64,000 bases of DNA. Origin: Gracilariopsis chorda (lineage: Eukaryota > Rhodophyta > Florideophyceae > Gracilariales > Gracilariaceae). The first letter of the stretch is position 1. The number at the start of each line of letters is the position of its first letter. The stretch lies in assembly GCA_003194525.1 (NCBI GenBank), contig NBIV01000122.1:1-64000 (forward strand). Reading direction: 5' to 3'. Both the position numbers and the translations under genes were made by a program. Below are positions 39,933-51,700 of the stretch, piece by piece. The notes under the pieces are model-generated. The model worked only from the letters and a program-made list of their open reading frames with translations, had not been told where the DNA came from and did not search any database.

Positions 39933-40320
39933 TTTATATTGTCTTAGCAAAGGAGAGCTTAAACACTGTCTGCTTCCAAGAACCTCCTTGAATCTGTTCA
40001 ATGGAATAGATTATTTGTTGCATTCGATATCGACAGAGGATGTTTCGGTTAACAGCGTTACTTTTGCTGCCAGCGTGGCAGGCTAATGAATGACACCATT
40101 CCCACTTGTCAGCCCCCAATTGGTTTTCAATCAAGCACAGCTTGGGGATCAATAATTGATTTCCCCCTAATACGTTGTAAAGGGCACCGGCGACACTATA
40201 AAAGGAAAGCTCTCAACTCTTCGCTGCCCAGCTGATCGGACAACGTGAGCCGCCCCAGATACCTACCTCACCGACCAATACCTTTTTCAGCTACCTTCAC
40301 GCCTTTTGACATTGTCCAAC

Positions 40321-40530
40321 ATGTTCTCTTTTCTGAAGAACAGAATACAAGAAATCAAGCGTGAAGTGCGGCACAACCGCTGCCACCGCCGGTGCACCGC
40401 CAGGTACATAATGAGAGCAGTTTCTCTAAAGCTGTTTTCAAGGGATGTCCTTCCCTGTCGATGCACGATTAGTCCACCGTCTACAGCACCATCGGAAGTG
40501 GATCTCACTTCCGTAGGATCTCTTTCATAG
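40321..40530 (+). pseudogene. Small Cys/Arg-rich protein, right-arm copy, stop-interrupted
   Basis: 69 residues before TAG 40528-40530, at the codon that is TGG in the left arm and TGC in the spacer copy. Otherwise nearly identical to the left-arm protein. TATAAAA is at 40197-40203, giving a leader of about 90 nt. A candidate acceptor (tttccacag, 40646) precedes 40648-40800, which is open and has H-G-K-K-M-F-L-Q-T-D. The arm and spacer copies both keep that reading. Confidence 0.55.
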
Positions 40531-42078
40531 CGGTCCTCGGGTTCCCCTCCTGTGCTAATATTACGCTACTGATCGCTGGATGTTCTCTTTGTTGACTGAT
40601 CCCTGGGATTGCGCCCATCTAGGTCTGATTTTCGTCGTTTCCACAGGCATGGAAAGAAGATGTTCCTTCAGACTGATGCTATGGAAATATGGGGCAAGCT
40701 GTTGAAGAAATATAGAAGGCAATACGGGTTTTCTAGAGTTCAGGATTCGGACCCACGATTGGAACGCAATCGAGTTTTTGTATTCCTTTCTTTGCGATAA
40801 AGCCCATCTTTCGCAGTCGACCTTCTTCTTCTTAGTTCTTCGCTTATCATCTTTCTTCATGGCTTCGGTTCACGTAGTAAAGAAAGAGATACTTTGGTCC
40901 TTATGCAATATTCCACGGACAATACTCAAACATTTACAATTGAACAACTATATGTTTAATACAACGAGCTTGAACAATCGAAACCTTTCGTCATGGGCTA
41001 ACGGATCTTCCAGGAAACCGCAAAAGTAGTATAATTTGAGCTTTGCTACGTGGGTGGAGAGCTAAGAGATGTTTTGGTCCGACGGCAAGTTTTCCAAGGC
41101 CGATCTACCACAGGTGTTCTCTGAAACCGAGCAATCTGTTTGTTTTCGCTTCCTTGCGAGTTTCAACGTGGCCTGCTGGTTCTTGACATTAAACTTGGGA
41201 GTTTGACGTCTCAAAATGGCGCCGAGGGCACAGACGCTCACCTGGTCTGCCTTCTTCGTTTTCTTTTTAGTATCTTCGTAAAGCGATCCACGCATTTCAA
41301 TGTCATGACAACCGTTTATTGATCAGCAACTTGGTGCTGCGCTTGCAAATCAGTGTCACAACAACCGTTCTTGATGAACTGGTGACGGCGCTCACGCATG
41401 AAAACATCGCCGTATCTATCTATCTATCTCTTTCCCGTCCCGTCGATCTTTTGCACTCGCAACAAGGTGCTCTTTTCTATATCCCTCTCCGATCACGCTG
41501 ACATTCTCTTCCTCCACTGATCTTGCCTTTTCCATGTTACATCGTCGGTTCCGTCCGATCCGCGTTTCATATACTTGAATAATGTGATTAGTTTCGTCGG
41601 ATCCGCTTCTATCGCATCGCTCCCAGCTCTTCTATAAATTCTTTACCTGCGCCTCACCGAACAGTTCTCTAATATCCTCAGCCAGTTACGAGACTTTCTG
41701 TACATAACCTAATCAGCGACCATCAGATGTTTCTAAACTACGAAATGCCGTCCAAAGTCCAAACTCGAGAATATCACTTGTGACCAGCTGCTAACCGACA
41801 TTTCGATGCTGCAACTCGGTGGATGGCGAAGGCTTCATTTACAGAAAATTTTGAGCTGCCGCCGGCGGTTAAGTCAACCCCGAGTCACAACAAATCGTGC
41901 GTGAGTCCTGTCATGAGAAACCATATCGTTCATTGCTGGAAGGGGTTTCAAATGTCCTATTCACCTCAAAACTCTTCTGTTTGATTGCCATATGGAGCTA
42001 CACTCGTATCAAATGGGCGCCGTCCATCTGGCTATCCGAACTCGATTACCACGAGAGCAACCATATTAATCATCTCCT

Positions 42079-42848
42079 GCTTCTTCTTCTTTAATGTGAT
42101 CTGATGCAACCAATTATGTTACACCAGGAAGGCTATCCTACAAAAAGTTCTCTCTCCTGAGAAATGTCAAAGACTTTAACGGTAATCTTCTAATCGACTC
42201 TAACAGATTGATCCCTTCTTTCTCGCGATGTAGGTAAGTCATCTCACCGAGAGGCATCGGTCAGCGGGCATTGAAACAAGACGTGGTGAACATCTCTTTT
42301 CGCCGGTCTGTCGCACTCGCTCGAACAGTTTTGTTCTTCATATACGATCCCACAATGTGTAATGGTACATGAGAGGCCGCAAAATGCGACAACGCCACAC
42401 CCGCATACCTCGTTTCTTTCGTCTCCCCGCCAACCTCTTGGGTGATACAAAACGCGTTGTTACTCTTTGATTTGAGCTTCAGTTGATCCTGGATGTCCAA
42501 TCAATGAACAGGTACCAGTAGTTTTTCGTTCAACAGAATGCACAGTACAGACTTTGCAAGCTTATCTACACGTTCTTTTCGATCAAGTCCGCAGTGGCTG
42601 GGTACCCAAACAACTATGCGATGCATGAGTTACTCAGTCGGTCAAATTCAAGTGCTAACGTTGAAGCGAAGTACACTGTGACCGCAATTTTCCTTTTAAC
42701 GCATCCACTGGCGAAAGAGAATATGTGAACACTCGGATTGTCTTATCTGTGAGGTTTTGCACTTTTCTGAATGCGTGTCTGACCGCACCGATTTCCGTCG
42801 TGAACGAACAGGCATTAACTCCTGCTGGTTCTACTCCCTGTTATGTTT
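42079..42848 (-). mobile_element. LINE 3' end in right arm
   Basis: Mirror of 31604-32373, with the RNase H end, the zinc motif and the tail (ttcttcttcttt at about 42081-42092). It reads the minus strand toward the spacer. Confidence 0.8.
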
Positions 42849-45052
42849 CTCCCATGAGTTCCACCACATCTTGTACGAGCTGGTGCCCACTTTTCCTTAT
42901 GTGTCCGTCGGCGTCCGTGATAGCATCGGCAGTACTATTGTTCTATGCAATTTTGTAGCCATCATCGCATTGGGTCCACGTAGATGGTTCCATATTCCGC
43001 TTCGTTCGGAAAACGTGGATGCACTCGTCGTCCTGAGTTAGATCGGGTGTGGGATAACGAGTGCCAGCACACCAGCCGTCATCCCAACTTACAGCTACAC
43101 CTAATCATTGTTGCACCATATATCACAGACTCCGCTCGGAAGATCGCTTATCAGATAGCGCGCTTCATTGATTTGTACGTGTGGGGTGTCTTCTTTGCAG
43201 CTACTAAAGGATACTATCTGGATGTTGGACATATCAATCTGGTATAATTCTCTTTCCCTTTCTGTGTTTCCCGTTCAAAGCATCCATTTAACTCTTTCCA
43301 CTACCCAGGTATATGAAAGCACATCGCAGCACCTCAAAAAGGCTCAATCTCAAACTGACTTTGAACGAATAACTGCTCGAGACGTCCTTCAACCCAATTA
43401 TGCACTCATGCTTCAGCAAGATCTTTTCATCTATATACAAATCTCACCTTATCCCAAATCATACGAGCCGCCCAAAACCCAAAACGACACAACTTGTATT
43501 CAAAGTGTGTCCTGAACTGCTACAGAATGACTACATCTTGTTTCATCGTGATTCTAAAACTGATTCATTGGATGACCTTTTGTGCATGCCTCGTCCTACT
43601 ACGGGCCCTGAAATCGTAAACGGCGCTCATAAACGTGTATGAAGATCCGTTCCACAGCATTCGCACCTGTGTTTTGGCGTTGCGCTAAATCAAATGAGCC
43701 GGCTTGGATCTACGTTCTATCAGAAACCGCCTAAACGCATCATTTTTCTTTCATGACATGTTACAAGAAGGTATGCATGCTAACTTGAGTCAATTGCTCA
43801 ATGCGTTTCGGATCGAGTGGCTTTGATGTGCAACTGTTTTCTACGAAGGAGCTGCGAAAAGAGAACAGCTTGTACGCGCGCTTTTGGGAGCGAGTGTTTT
43901 GACCACGCCTCATTTCATCGAAGGCTATGGGTCAGATTTATGTTTCCAGGAGAGAAAGTCCGCGATTCAGTCGCTTTGAGTTTTGCATCTAGTTCAAGAG
44001 CTTCGGTCTGGTCTTCTAGATCAGGTCCTGTACTATTTACTCATGGATCATTGGGCTTTTCCAACGAGTTGTTCTGAAGATCATGGAGAGTTTGCAGTAA
44101 TCAGGCGTTACGAAAATGGTTAGGTCAAAGATGGTAGTTTATTGGAGCTGCAGCGGTAGCGTGACGTGTTTTCCAACCTGCATTACCCCAGCGTCGCCGC
44201 TCGAGATCGCTGTAATTCGTCTGTTCCTCACCTTTCCGTGCGTATTTTCTTGCGGAGGGGCCAGTGCTTTCGGCTGGAACAATTGAAACCGCAAATGACA
44301 AGCGCTTGTTCCTTAGGTGATATCCAAACTTGTGGCATACTGCTATCCGTCCGGAATCCCCATCGCAGCATCTGCAGCTTCTTTTTCATGACGTATTCGT
44401 TCCAAAGGATTGACTCTCGCACGAAGCGTTTATGCCTGCCAATGGAAACTTCGACGCAGCAGTTACGAGCCGCGTTGTGGTCCTACTTATATGAATACCG
44501 CCATCTGAATGGTGGCCAAAAGTGTCGTTTTTCTGGCGATACACGTCTTAGCCGTTCTTGTACACCGGCCCCCGCCTGCTGGTGGGCATATGCTGTTTTT
44601 GTCATAAATGCAAGAGACCTATACGGCAGCACTCAAAGCATTCTGCCGTCCTTGTAAAATGCTACTCTCGTTCCAGAACTCTGTAAAATCGATATCCCGC
44701 TGCCCATCGCCAATGATACGCGAATTTGTGCAACAGGATCCTCATGCCTGGCGCTCTGACCTACTAATGATCAAAACTGTACGTCCCTTAACCATGGAAA
44801 CTTTTATGGTTTTGCACACACTTTTCTTTTTGTCAACTGGTGTCAAGTAATCTGTGTTGATATGTCTATCTTCGCTTGCACGGCAATCTTTCCTTGCAGT
44901 GCCAATTCGAGAGCGACGGCCATGATTCAGAATCAGTTATAAGCCCAAAGAGATATACAAGCAAGAGAGGAAGCGGAACTGCGAAACAATCCCAACAACA
45001 TATGTGATTCCGCTGACGATCGCTGCCAGAAACTAAAGAATTTATAGAGATT
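42849..45052. other. Unassigned 2.2 kb
   Basis: Open frames up to 163 codons (44166-44657) occur but lack family signatures and overlap frames on the other strand. The frame 43400-43642 has a gene-like Asp/Ser composition near its end, but nothing confirms it. No repeats or element ends seen. Confidence 0.4.
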
Positions 45053-46299
45053 TTACTGAACCACAACGGCATGCAAGCCAATGTTTCGGAAGTGTGGCTC
45101 CTTGCCGACAATTTCTTTCGCAATCGAAAGAGGGAAGGAGCAAGTGGTCATTCTCAACAAGCGATGCCATGCTCTCTGCTCTTTCGTATACCCATGCGAA
45201 ATGTTGCTTCCAGGAACTGAACAGATCGAGAATAGAGCTGGGTGACCCCAACCAACGTCAGATTTGCCATCCAATTCGAACTGTTTTTCTTGTACTTTGA
45301 GCAAAATAGTTGGCATGCCCTTGAGATGCCTGTACAGTGCGTGGATCTGTTGAGAGGATATTTTCGTGACAAACTGACCAAAATCTCGATCGAGCAAGAA
45401 GTGCTGAGTTTTGATTCTAAGAGAAACGCTAAATAAAGAGAACAGAGTCACATCCAGTTTCAGAAGATGTTTACCTCAGTATCTCGTGCCTCCATCGGAG
45501 TTTGTACATTCTTATGTGGTTCTCAAGAGACTGTAGAGACAGCGAAAGGCTGCAATTAACGCCAAGAACATCCTCAATGTCAAATAGAACAACTGCACAG
45601 AGCATCAAGATCTGATACCATCAAAGTAAACTCTGAACGTGCATTGGAGCCTATCAACAACATATTACATATGAAAGCGATTAAAATGCTGGTAAAGAAA
45701 CACTTCCATGGGCATTGTATAGCCACAAATGCAAACAATATGATAGGATCATTCCATTTCGCTTGGAAACGAAATAACCTTGATGTAGTAATAGATCACC
45801 TAGAATACGAACGTGGCCAAGGATTTTGATCTTACTCATCGTCAAAGTCATCTCCGCCAAGATGGGGGCACAACGGCACAAATCCATTCACAGAGGGAGC
45901 AAAAGGATTCTTGACGTCCACTTTGTCATCAGCTTTTTGCGCAGATACTCGTTTACCGCCTTGATTGGAGTTCACGCTCACATTGAAGTTCTCTTCCACC
46001 GGATCAGCAAGCAAACAGTCGGGGTCTGTCGACGGCGAACCAATCTTCTGCGTTATACGCTTTCGTTTGGATACTGAGGTCCAACAGAACGGAATGGCAC
46101 TCATATTGGGAGAGAGAGGCATTGTGAGAGACTTATCTGAGGATAGATTGTCGGGTTCGGAAGAATCACCAGTGACGGAGGGGTCGGAATCCCTGGTCGT
46201 GGCGTAAGCAGGATTGGGCCGGATTGGAGTGATCAGACTTTCATCTTCATAGGCTGGCATAGCCAAAGCGGTTTCTCCTAGATCACTTGTATTTGACAT
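45053..46299 (-). CDS. Putative two-exon gene, unknown function
   Basis: Exon A 46299-45836: 154 whole codons from ATG (MSNTSDLGETA), Ser/Pro/Asp-rich, with a basic K-R-K-R patch near residue 78 and ending G-G-D-D-F-D-D. The last codon gag overlaps a strong donor: GA|GTAAGA at 45835. Exon B 45416-45053: about 121 codons after an acceptor in a pyrimidine-rich stretch (tttctcttag, AG at 45418-45417). The 419-nt intron has phase 2, and splicing restores a Glu codon and keeps the frame. Exon B is mixed hydrophobic/basic, with one C-S-V and one C-S-F. No family recognised. It is the only stretch in the window that looks like a non-mobile gene. Promoter not identified. Confidence 0.45.
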
Positions 46300-46871
46300 C
46301 GTAATGTACGTCCTGGTTGCTGAGGCGACATGTTGTGTACGATCTCAAAGATAGAGTAGTGAAGCGGGCCTCTGAGTAGTATACGAAATTCTTATCAACC
46401 TCGAAGCACAATTGTGATACAAGAGCACCAGTGTTTGTGATGAGCCAAGAATCCAAGAACAAGATACCTGAATGATGAGGGAATGCTAGAGCGACCCAAC
46501 ATAGGGGGATATGCTCAAGTATCGGGAAAGACCGCCGTCCGCTTTCGACGATGTACAAGTGCACACCTGTACAGCTTCGAAGCATATATGAGCAGCAGAG
46601 GAATTTGAAGTATTGTAGGAGGAAACCTGTTGCACTGGAGGTTGCGGGATGAACGGTCTCAGGGCCAACTGCTGACTTGATAATTCATCGCATAAACAGC
46701 ACAAGACAAGGAGTTGTTGACAAAGCACTTGCGCTTCGTTTCATCACGCGACTGACGCGGCACATCACCGCTTTTGTGCGCGTACCACGTCCCATACGTG
46801 GAACTGAGGAGGCGAAAAAAGGTCTACGCTCGGCCGGTGGGTGTATATCCTGGGTCCCATCGGGGTACAGT
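46300..46871. other. Upstream of the two-exon gene to the C3 LTR, unassigned
   Basis: No clear domain. The minus strand could hold an upstream exon of the gene, since caaccag and attcag acceptor-like words occur, but I cannot place one. Confidence 0.35.
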
Positions 46872-47122
46872 TGTCGCGTGGGCTTCTGACATATGCGAGA
46901 AGTTCATGTTTTGCGCAGTACAGGGGACCTCGTCCACAAGCAAACACAGTCGGCACCGAAATCTGCCGGGAGACCGTTTGGGTCTCCTGGAAGATGAGAC
47001 TTTACTTAATAGGGATACTACGCGACCATTGGGATACTAAAGTCTGTCAGTGGCGGACGTGGCGTTCAGATGTTGTACGTCATTACTTCTCTCCAAGTCA
47101 CGGACGTGTACGTGTTCTCACA
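46872..47122 (-). repeat. C3 3' LTR
   Basis: Plus strand TGTCGCGTGGGC ... TTCTCACA, 251 bp. It aligns with the C1 LTR over cttctgacat, the gccgggag hairpin region and ctacgcgacc. The copied gag start reads M-N-F-S-H-M-S-E-A, the same layout as C1. The PPT (agaggggta, minus) follows at about 47123-47131. Confidence 0.8.
46966..46990 (-). promoter_or_regulatory. C3 LTR hairpin
   Basis: CCGGGAGACC (46966-46975) and GGTCTCCTGG (46981-46990) form a 10-bp stem with one wobble pair and a 5-nt loop. C1 has GGAGCT/AGCTCC at this place, so both sides have changed together. Confidence 0.7.
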
Positions 47123-47137
47123 TACCCCTCTTTCGCG

Positions 47138-47527
47138 TTAGTTTCCCATAAGCACGTTTTCTTTTCCTTTCCAAGTTCTAGAATAGTGCATCATACCTTT
47201 AGAGGTGTCAATGCTCCAATGTCCATCTGTGAACCTTTCATTGGTTTTCCTGGAATGACTGACGCCGCGTTTGGTCAAGGCATCGGCGGTGTTTAGAGTC
47301 CCCGGTATCCAAGTCACCGTATCAAGTTCTCTGGATTGAAAAGAGTCCCTTATCATGGTTATGGTTTTGCGTAGGCGAAATTCTCCACATTCATGAAGCG
47401 TTGTTATGGTGTCAAACAACGCTTTTGAGTCTACCAAACTGTGGTGTGGATTGTCTGGGTGTGGTAAAATGTTGCCTAGCGTGGTTTTCATGTCAAAGCC
47501 CTTCAATTTCGCTTCACAACCGGCCAA
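47138..47527 (-). pseudogene. C3 RNase H
   Basis: 129 residues: L-V-D-S-K-A-L-F-D-T-I-T-T-L-H-E-C, T-W-I-P-G-T-L-N and T-A-D-A-L-T-K-R, close to C1. N-terminal part broken. Confidence 0.85.
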
Positions 47528-47814
47528 AATCTCTGCTCCGAAAGAGGAATACGTGACACGGCGCTACGTGGTGCTTGTTCTGTAAGGGGAATAGATGATT
47601 GGCTCTTTGTCGAAGGATGTTCTCATTCGTATTCTAGATATCACGCCTGTCTGGCCGTACGCGTTTGCGTTACTTCCATGAGATGCATCCGACAAGCGTA
47701 TCAGTTCAGCAGCTTCTGCTCAGAGAGAAGATATATACCTGATCTTTGGTTGCAAGTTGCATACTTTGGAGAGCATAGAGTTGGAATTTACTACGTGTTT
47801 CACCCTAAGGTCTT

Positions 47815-48428
47815 CTAGTTCTTGCTGCATGCGCGAAGTAATAAATGATGCTTGAGGTAACACTGCAGCTCCAAGGTACATGATCGTCCCGGCGAGAGAG
47901 CGTAATTGCTTCGTTTCGTCTTCTTTGGCTTGGTGCTCCCTTTCCTGGCGTCTTGCGTGGAAATCTCGATTGGCTGTAGTCGATGTATGTAAGAGGTCAT
48001 TGAAAGTGTGAAAAATCTGTCTTCGTCTTGTTCAATGTCGCATCCTGCGAAGGAGAGTGTTTTTACGACACGAATTTTTCCGATTTCGAATTCTTCCTGC
48101 AGAGATTGCATGAACAAGTTTATCGCGTGCTCCGATCCAGAGACTAGTAGGTCATCTAAGATTTTAGTGATTATCATGGTGATTTTCCCAGACCTATCTC
48201 GTTCCTAGAAGAGTCGATTTACGCCAAAACCCGTTTCAGTCCTGCGGATCCGAGCATCCAGGCTTCAATTCTCTTTTCCCATTGTCTGACTGATTCGGTT
48301 ATCCCATATGGTAGCTTCCTGAGCTTCCATAGGAAACCTTTCTTCCTACGAAATTCAAGCGCTGGTCTCACGAATATATCCCTTAGGGTAGGGCGGCTCT
48401 GGAGGAGAACGCCCTTGACGTCTGTCAC
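47815..48428 (-). pseudogene. C3 reverse transcriptase, downstream half
   Basis: 48428-48219 has T-D-V-K-G-V-L-L-Q-S and L-W-K-L-R-K-L-P-Y-G; 48177-47815 has the catalytic K-I-L-D-D-L-L-V-S-G and F-A-G-C-D-I. A stop and frame break separate them. G1 sits 13 bp upstream of the first part. Confidence 0.85.
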
Positions 48429-48446
48429 CCCGAACTGAGACCCGAG

Positions 48447-48716
48447 TGTAATAAAGTGATGGTGAATAAGGTCTGGCCTTCTCCCAATGAAGGGGAAGGT
48501 CAGTTGACGCTCATTTTATACAGGTCTTGTAGCAGTCTGGAGACTTCTATGACTACGCTACAAACTAGATACTGTCTGTGACCATGACAGCTACAAGCTA
48601 GCTACTGTCTGTGAACATGACAGCTACAAGCTAGCTACTGTCTGTGAACATGACAGCTACAAGCCGATCACGGTGTTCAGGCGTGACTTGGCTTGTAGGC
48701 TGTCTTCTGTGTTACA
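48447..48716 (-). repeat. G1 3' LTR with triplicated 33-bp unit
   Basis: 270 bp. The block ctgtctgtga.catgacagctacaagctagcta occurs three times at about 48566-48663 but only once in the 5' LTR, a difference of exactly 2 x 33 bp. Confidence 0.93.
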
Positions 48717-48717
48717 C

Positions 48718-51700
48718 TCACCCCGTTTTGGGCTGAAGCTGTCCCAGCGAAGTCTTAGAGTTTTGAAAAGATGCCAACAGTTCCTTGCAATTCGAAAGCG
48801 AAGTTCGAGGAAGCCAAACCGCGTCTTCACGAGCTTCTCCAACAAAGTGGACCAGGTAAAAAACTTTGCGATTGAACTTTTTCTTATCCAATATGGCGCA
48901 AGCTTTTTGTTCAACCGTTCCATCGTTGCTAATGACAATATCCAGCGGGCCCTGCTGGTTAGTGTGAAATAGCTTCAGTCTCGAAACATGAAAAACATCA
49001 TGAGCTCGGCGCATGGTGGCAGGTAGTTCAATGCGGTAGGTAACTGGCGACAAGACTTCACGAATGCGGAATGGGCCAATGAAACGTGGTTGCCACTTCT
49101 TTGGGAGACTTGAGCGTCTTGTAAGAGAAAGATTGTCTGCACGGAGGAGAACCAAGTTTCCTACTACAAACGAGACGTCTGCACGAGTCCTGTCAGCGTA
49201 AAACTTTTGCTTCCACACTGCGGTAGCCAAATTATCTCTGGCCATTGCAACAAATGCCTTGCGACGATCAATGTAGTTGAGAGCTTCTTCGGAGAGTTCC
49301 GTGCAGTGCTGAAGAGACCTTGTGACCGACGTATGGGGGACGTACCCTAGAATGACTTCGAATGGCGCTCGTCGTGTGCTGCCATGGCGGGAAGCGTTGT
49401 ATTCGAATTCGAGAGTCGGCAAAAGGCGGTTCCAGTCGGACGGGGAAGATTGAATGGAGGTACGGAGCATGGAAGAGAGGGTACGAATCATGTTCTCCGA
49501 TTGTCCGTCCGTCTGCGGGTGGTCAGCAGAAGAAATATTGCACCTCACATTGAGAAGTTGCATAAGAGATCGCCAAAATCGAGACCTGACCTTGGGATCG
49601 CGATCAGAAACGAGAGTGTGAGGTACACCGTACTTCGAAAAAAGATGTGCGTCGAACAAAGCCATAGTGTCCTTCGCCGTTGCATCCTTCGTGGTTGGAA
49701 CGAAAATAGTATACTTAGAAAGCTTCTCGACGAAGACGAGGATGGCATCGTGTCCGGAGTCCGAAAGGGGAAGTTCAGTCAGAAAGTCGAATGTGACTAT
49801 CTCCCAACAACGATTCGGGATCGGTAGGGGCATCAGTAAGCCCTTCGGGCAAGTCATGGACGACTTGTTAGACTGACAATGGCGACAATTGCGCACAAAG
49901 CGAAGTATATCTCCATACATCTGCAGCCAGTAGACGCTTCGCACAGCCGAGCAGTAGGTCTTATCAGCACCCAGGTGTCCCACTCCGTGAAAGTAATCCA
50001 TTAACTCAGATCGCAAGTTTGATTTAGGGATGTACAACCTCAAAGAGGAGGTCCCCTTCCAGTACAAGAGATCATCGATGAGCTTGAAGTTGGTTATTGA
50101 GCGGAGTAGACGGGCGGGAGTGGACTGCGAACTGTCTCTGAGATGCGAAAGCAATTCAGTGGCCAAGGTATCCGCGGCGTAGGTCGCACGAATGCGATCG
50201 TGCAACCCCGGCATGCATGCGGAAAGCGAGTGGAGCTGCGGGGGAGTGTGGTCGGGTCTGCGGCTGAGTGCGTCAGGTACAACGTTCTTCTTTCCGGCAA
50301 TATGCCTGACGTCGAAGCTGTATTCTTGGATTTCGTCGAGCCAACGACACTGCCTCCCGGTCAGCTTACTCTTTGACTGAAGGAACCTGATTGGGTCGTG
50401 ATCAGTGAGAAGAGTAAAATATCTTCCACGAAGATAGGGGCCCCAAGTTCGTAAAGCAATCATCACAGCCAGCAATTCCTGATCGCCGGTATCCCAGTTC
50501 GATTCTGTTGCTGACAAGCGGTGCGACATGAATGCGATTGGGTGTCCGTCTTGAGAAAGCGTTGCTCCAACAGCGTACTTCGATGCATCCGTGGCGAGAA
50601 CAAAGCGCTTATCCGGATCGGCGTGAGCCAAAACGGGTGCAGTGGTCAACGCAGTTTTGATCTCGGCGAAAGCTCGGTCTTGCTCTGTAGACCACTCGAA
50701 CGCGTGTTTGCGGATGACATCGGTGATAGGCTGTAGTTTAGAAGCATAGCCTTTGACGAAACGACGATAGAAATTAGCGAGGCCAACAAACTGCTGAACA
50801 TGGCGGAGTGTGGTAGGTGTAGGCCATTCTCGGATAGATGTAATTAGACGTTCCTGAGTAGAAACACCCTTGTCCGAAACATGAAAGCCCAAGAAATCCA
50901 CTTCTGTTACACCAAACGCACACTTGCTGAGCTTAGCGTATAGTTGGTGTTTCTTTAGAGCGGCAAAAACCTCTCGGAGGTGATCTTTGTGCTCCTCTAT
51001 TGTTCTGCTGTACACCAAAATATCGTCGAGATACAGGACGAGGCAGCGACCATTGAGGTGTTTCAGAACGGAGGCGATTAGGCGAGAGAAGGCGGCCGGG
51101 GCGTTGCAAAGCCCAAAGCAGAGCAATCGCCATTCAAAAGAGCCGAAGCGAGTGCGAATGGCAGTTTTGTGGCAGTCCTCTTCCTTAATTCGCATCTGAT
51201 GATAGGCCCCCACGAGGTCTATCTGGGTAAGTATCTTCGCTCCAGCAACATGGTCTAGTGCTTCGTCAATGAGAGGGAGAGGCGTGGCGTCCGGAATGGT
51301 GATTCGGTTGAGACCTCTATAGTCACAGACCATGCGTAGCTGTCCCGACTTCTTCTTCACGAAGAAAACTGGTGCTCCAAATGGAGAAGAAGATGGGCGG
51401 ATGAGTCCTTTGCTGAGGAGCTCTTCCAATGTGTTGCGGAGAAGATTGAGCTCTTCGTTTGAGAGCCGAATGACCGGCCGTACGGGAGGTGGCTGGTCGT
51501 GTTTCAGGTTGATCTCGAAGTCCTGTTCCCGCTGAGGAGGGAGATCATACGGTAGTTCCTCTTTAAAGACGTCTCGGAACTCGTTGACTATGGAGGCCAA
51601 TTCAGGGTGGCAGTCGACGGAAGAAGACGGGCGTAAGCGCAAAGCATACAGTTCGCATCCCTTCTTCTTTGCCATTCGACGAAGGCGTTTGTAGGACACA

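Larger units (their letters stand above)
39933..42848 (-). repeat. Right arm of large inverted repeat
   Basis: Reverse complement of the left arm, 5.4 kb away. It includes the small gene at 40197-40800 and the LINE 3' end at 42079-42848. Differences from the left arm are mostly scattered substitutions. Confidence 0.95.

Noticed and set aside
31604..42848. One DNA transposon with long terminal inverted repeats
   Set aside because: The outer ends are not sharp, lie within LINE sequence, and show no target duplication; no transposase is visible in the spacer.
44166..44657. 163-codon plus-strand frame as a gene
   Set aside because: Cys/Ser/Arg composition looks random, other frames are also open, and there is no motif or splice support.
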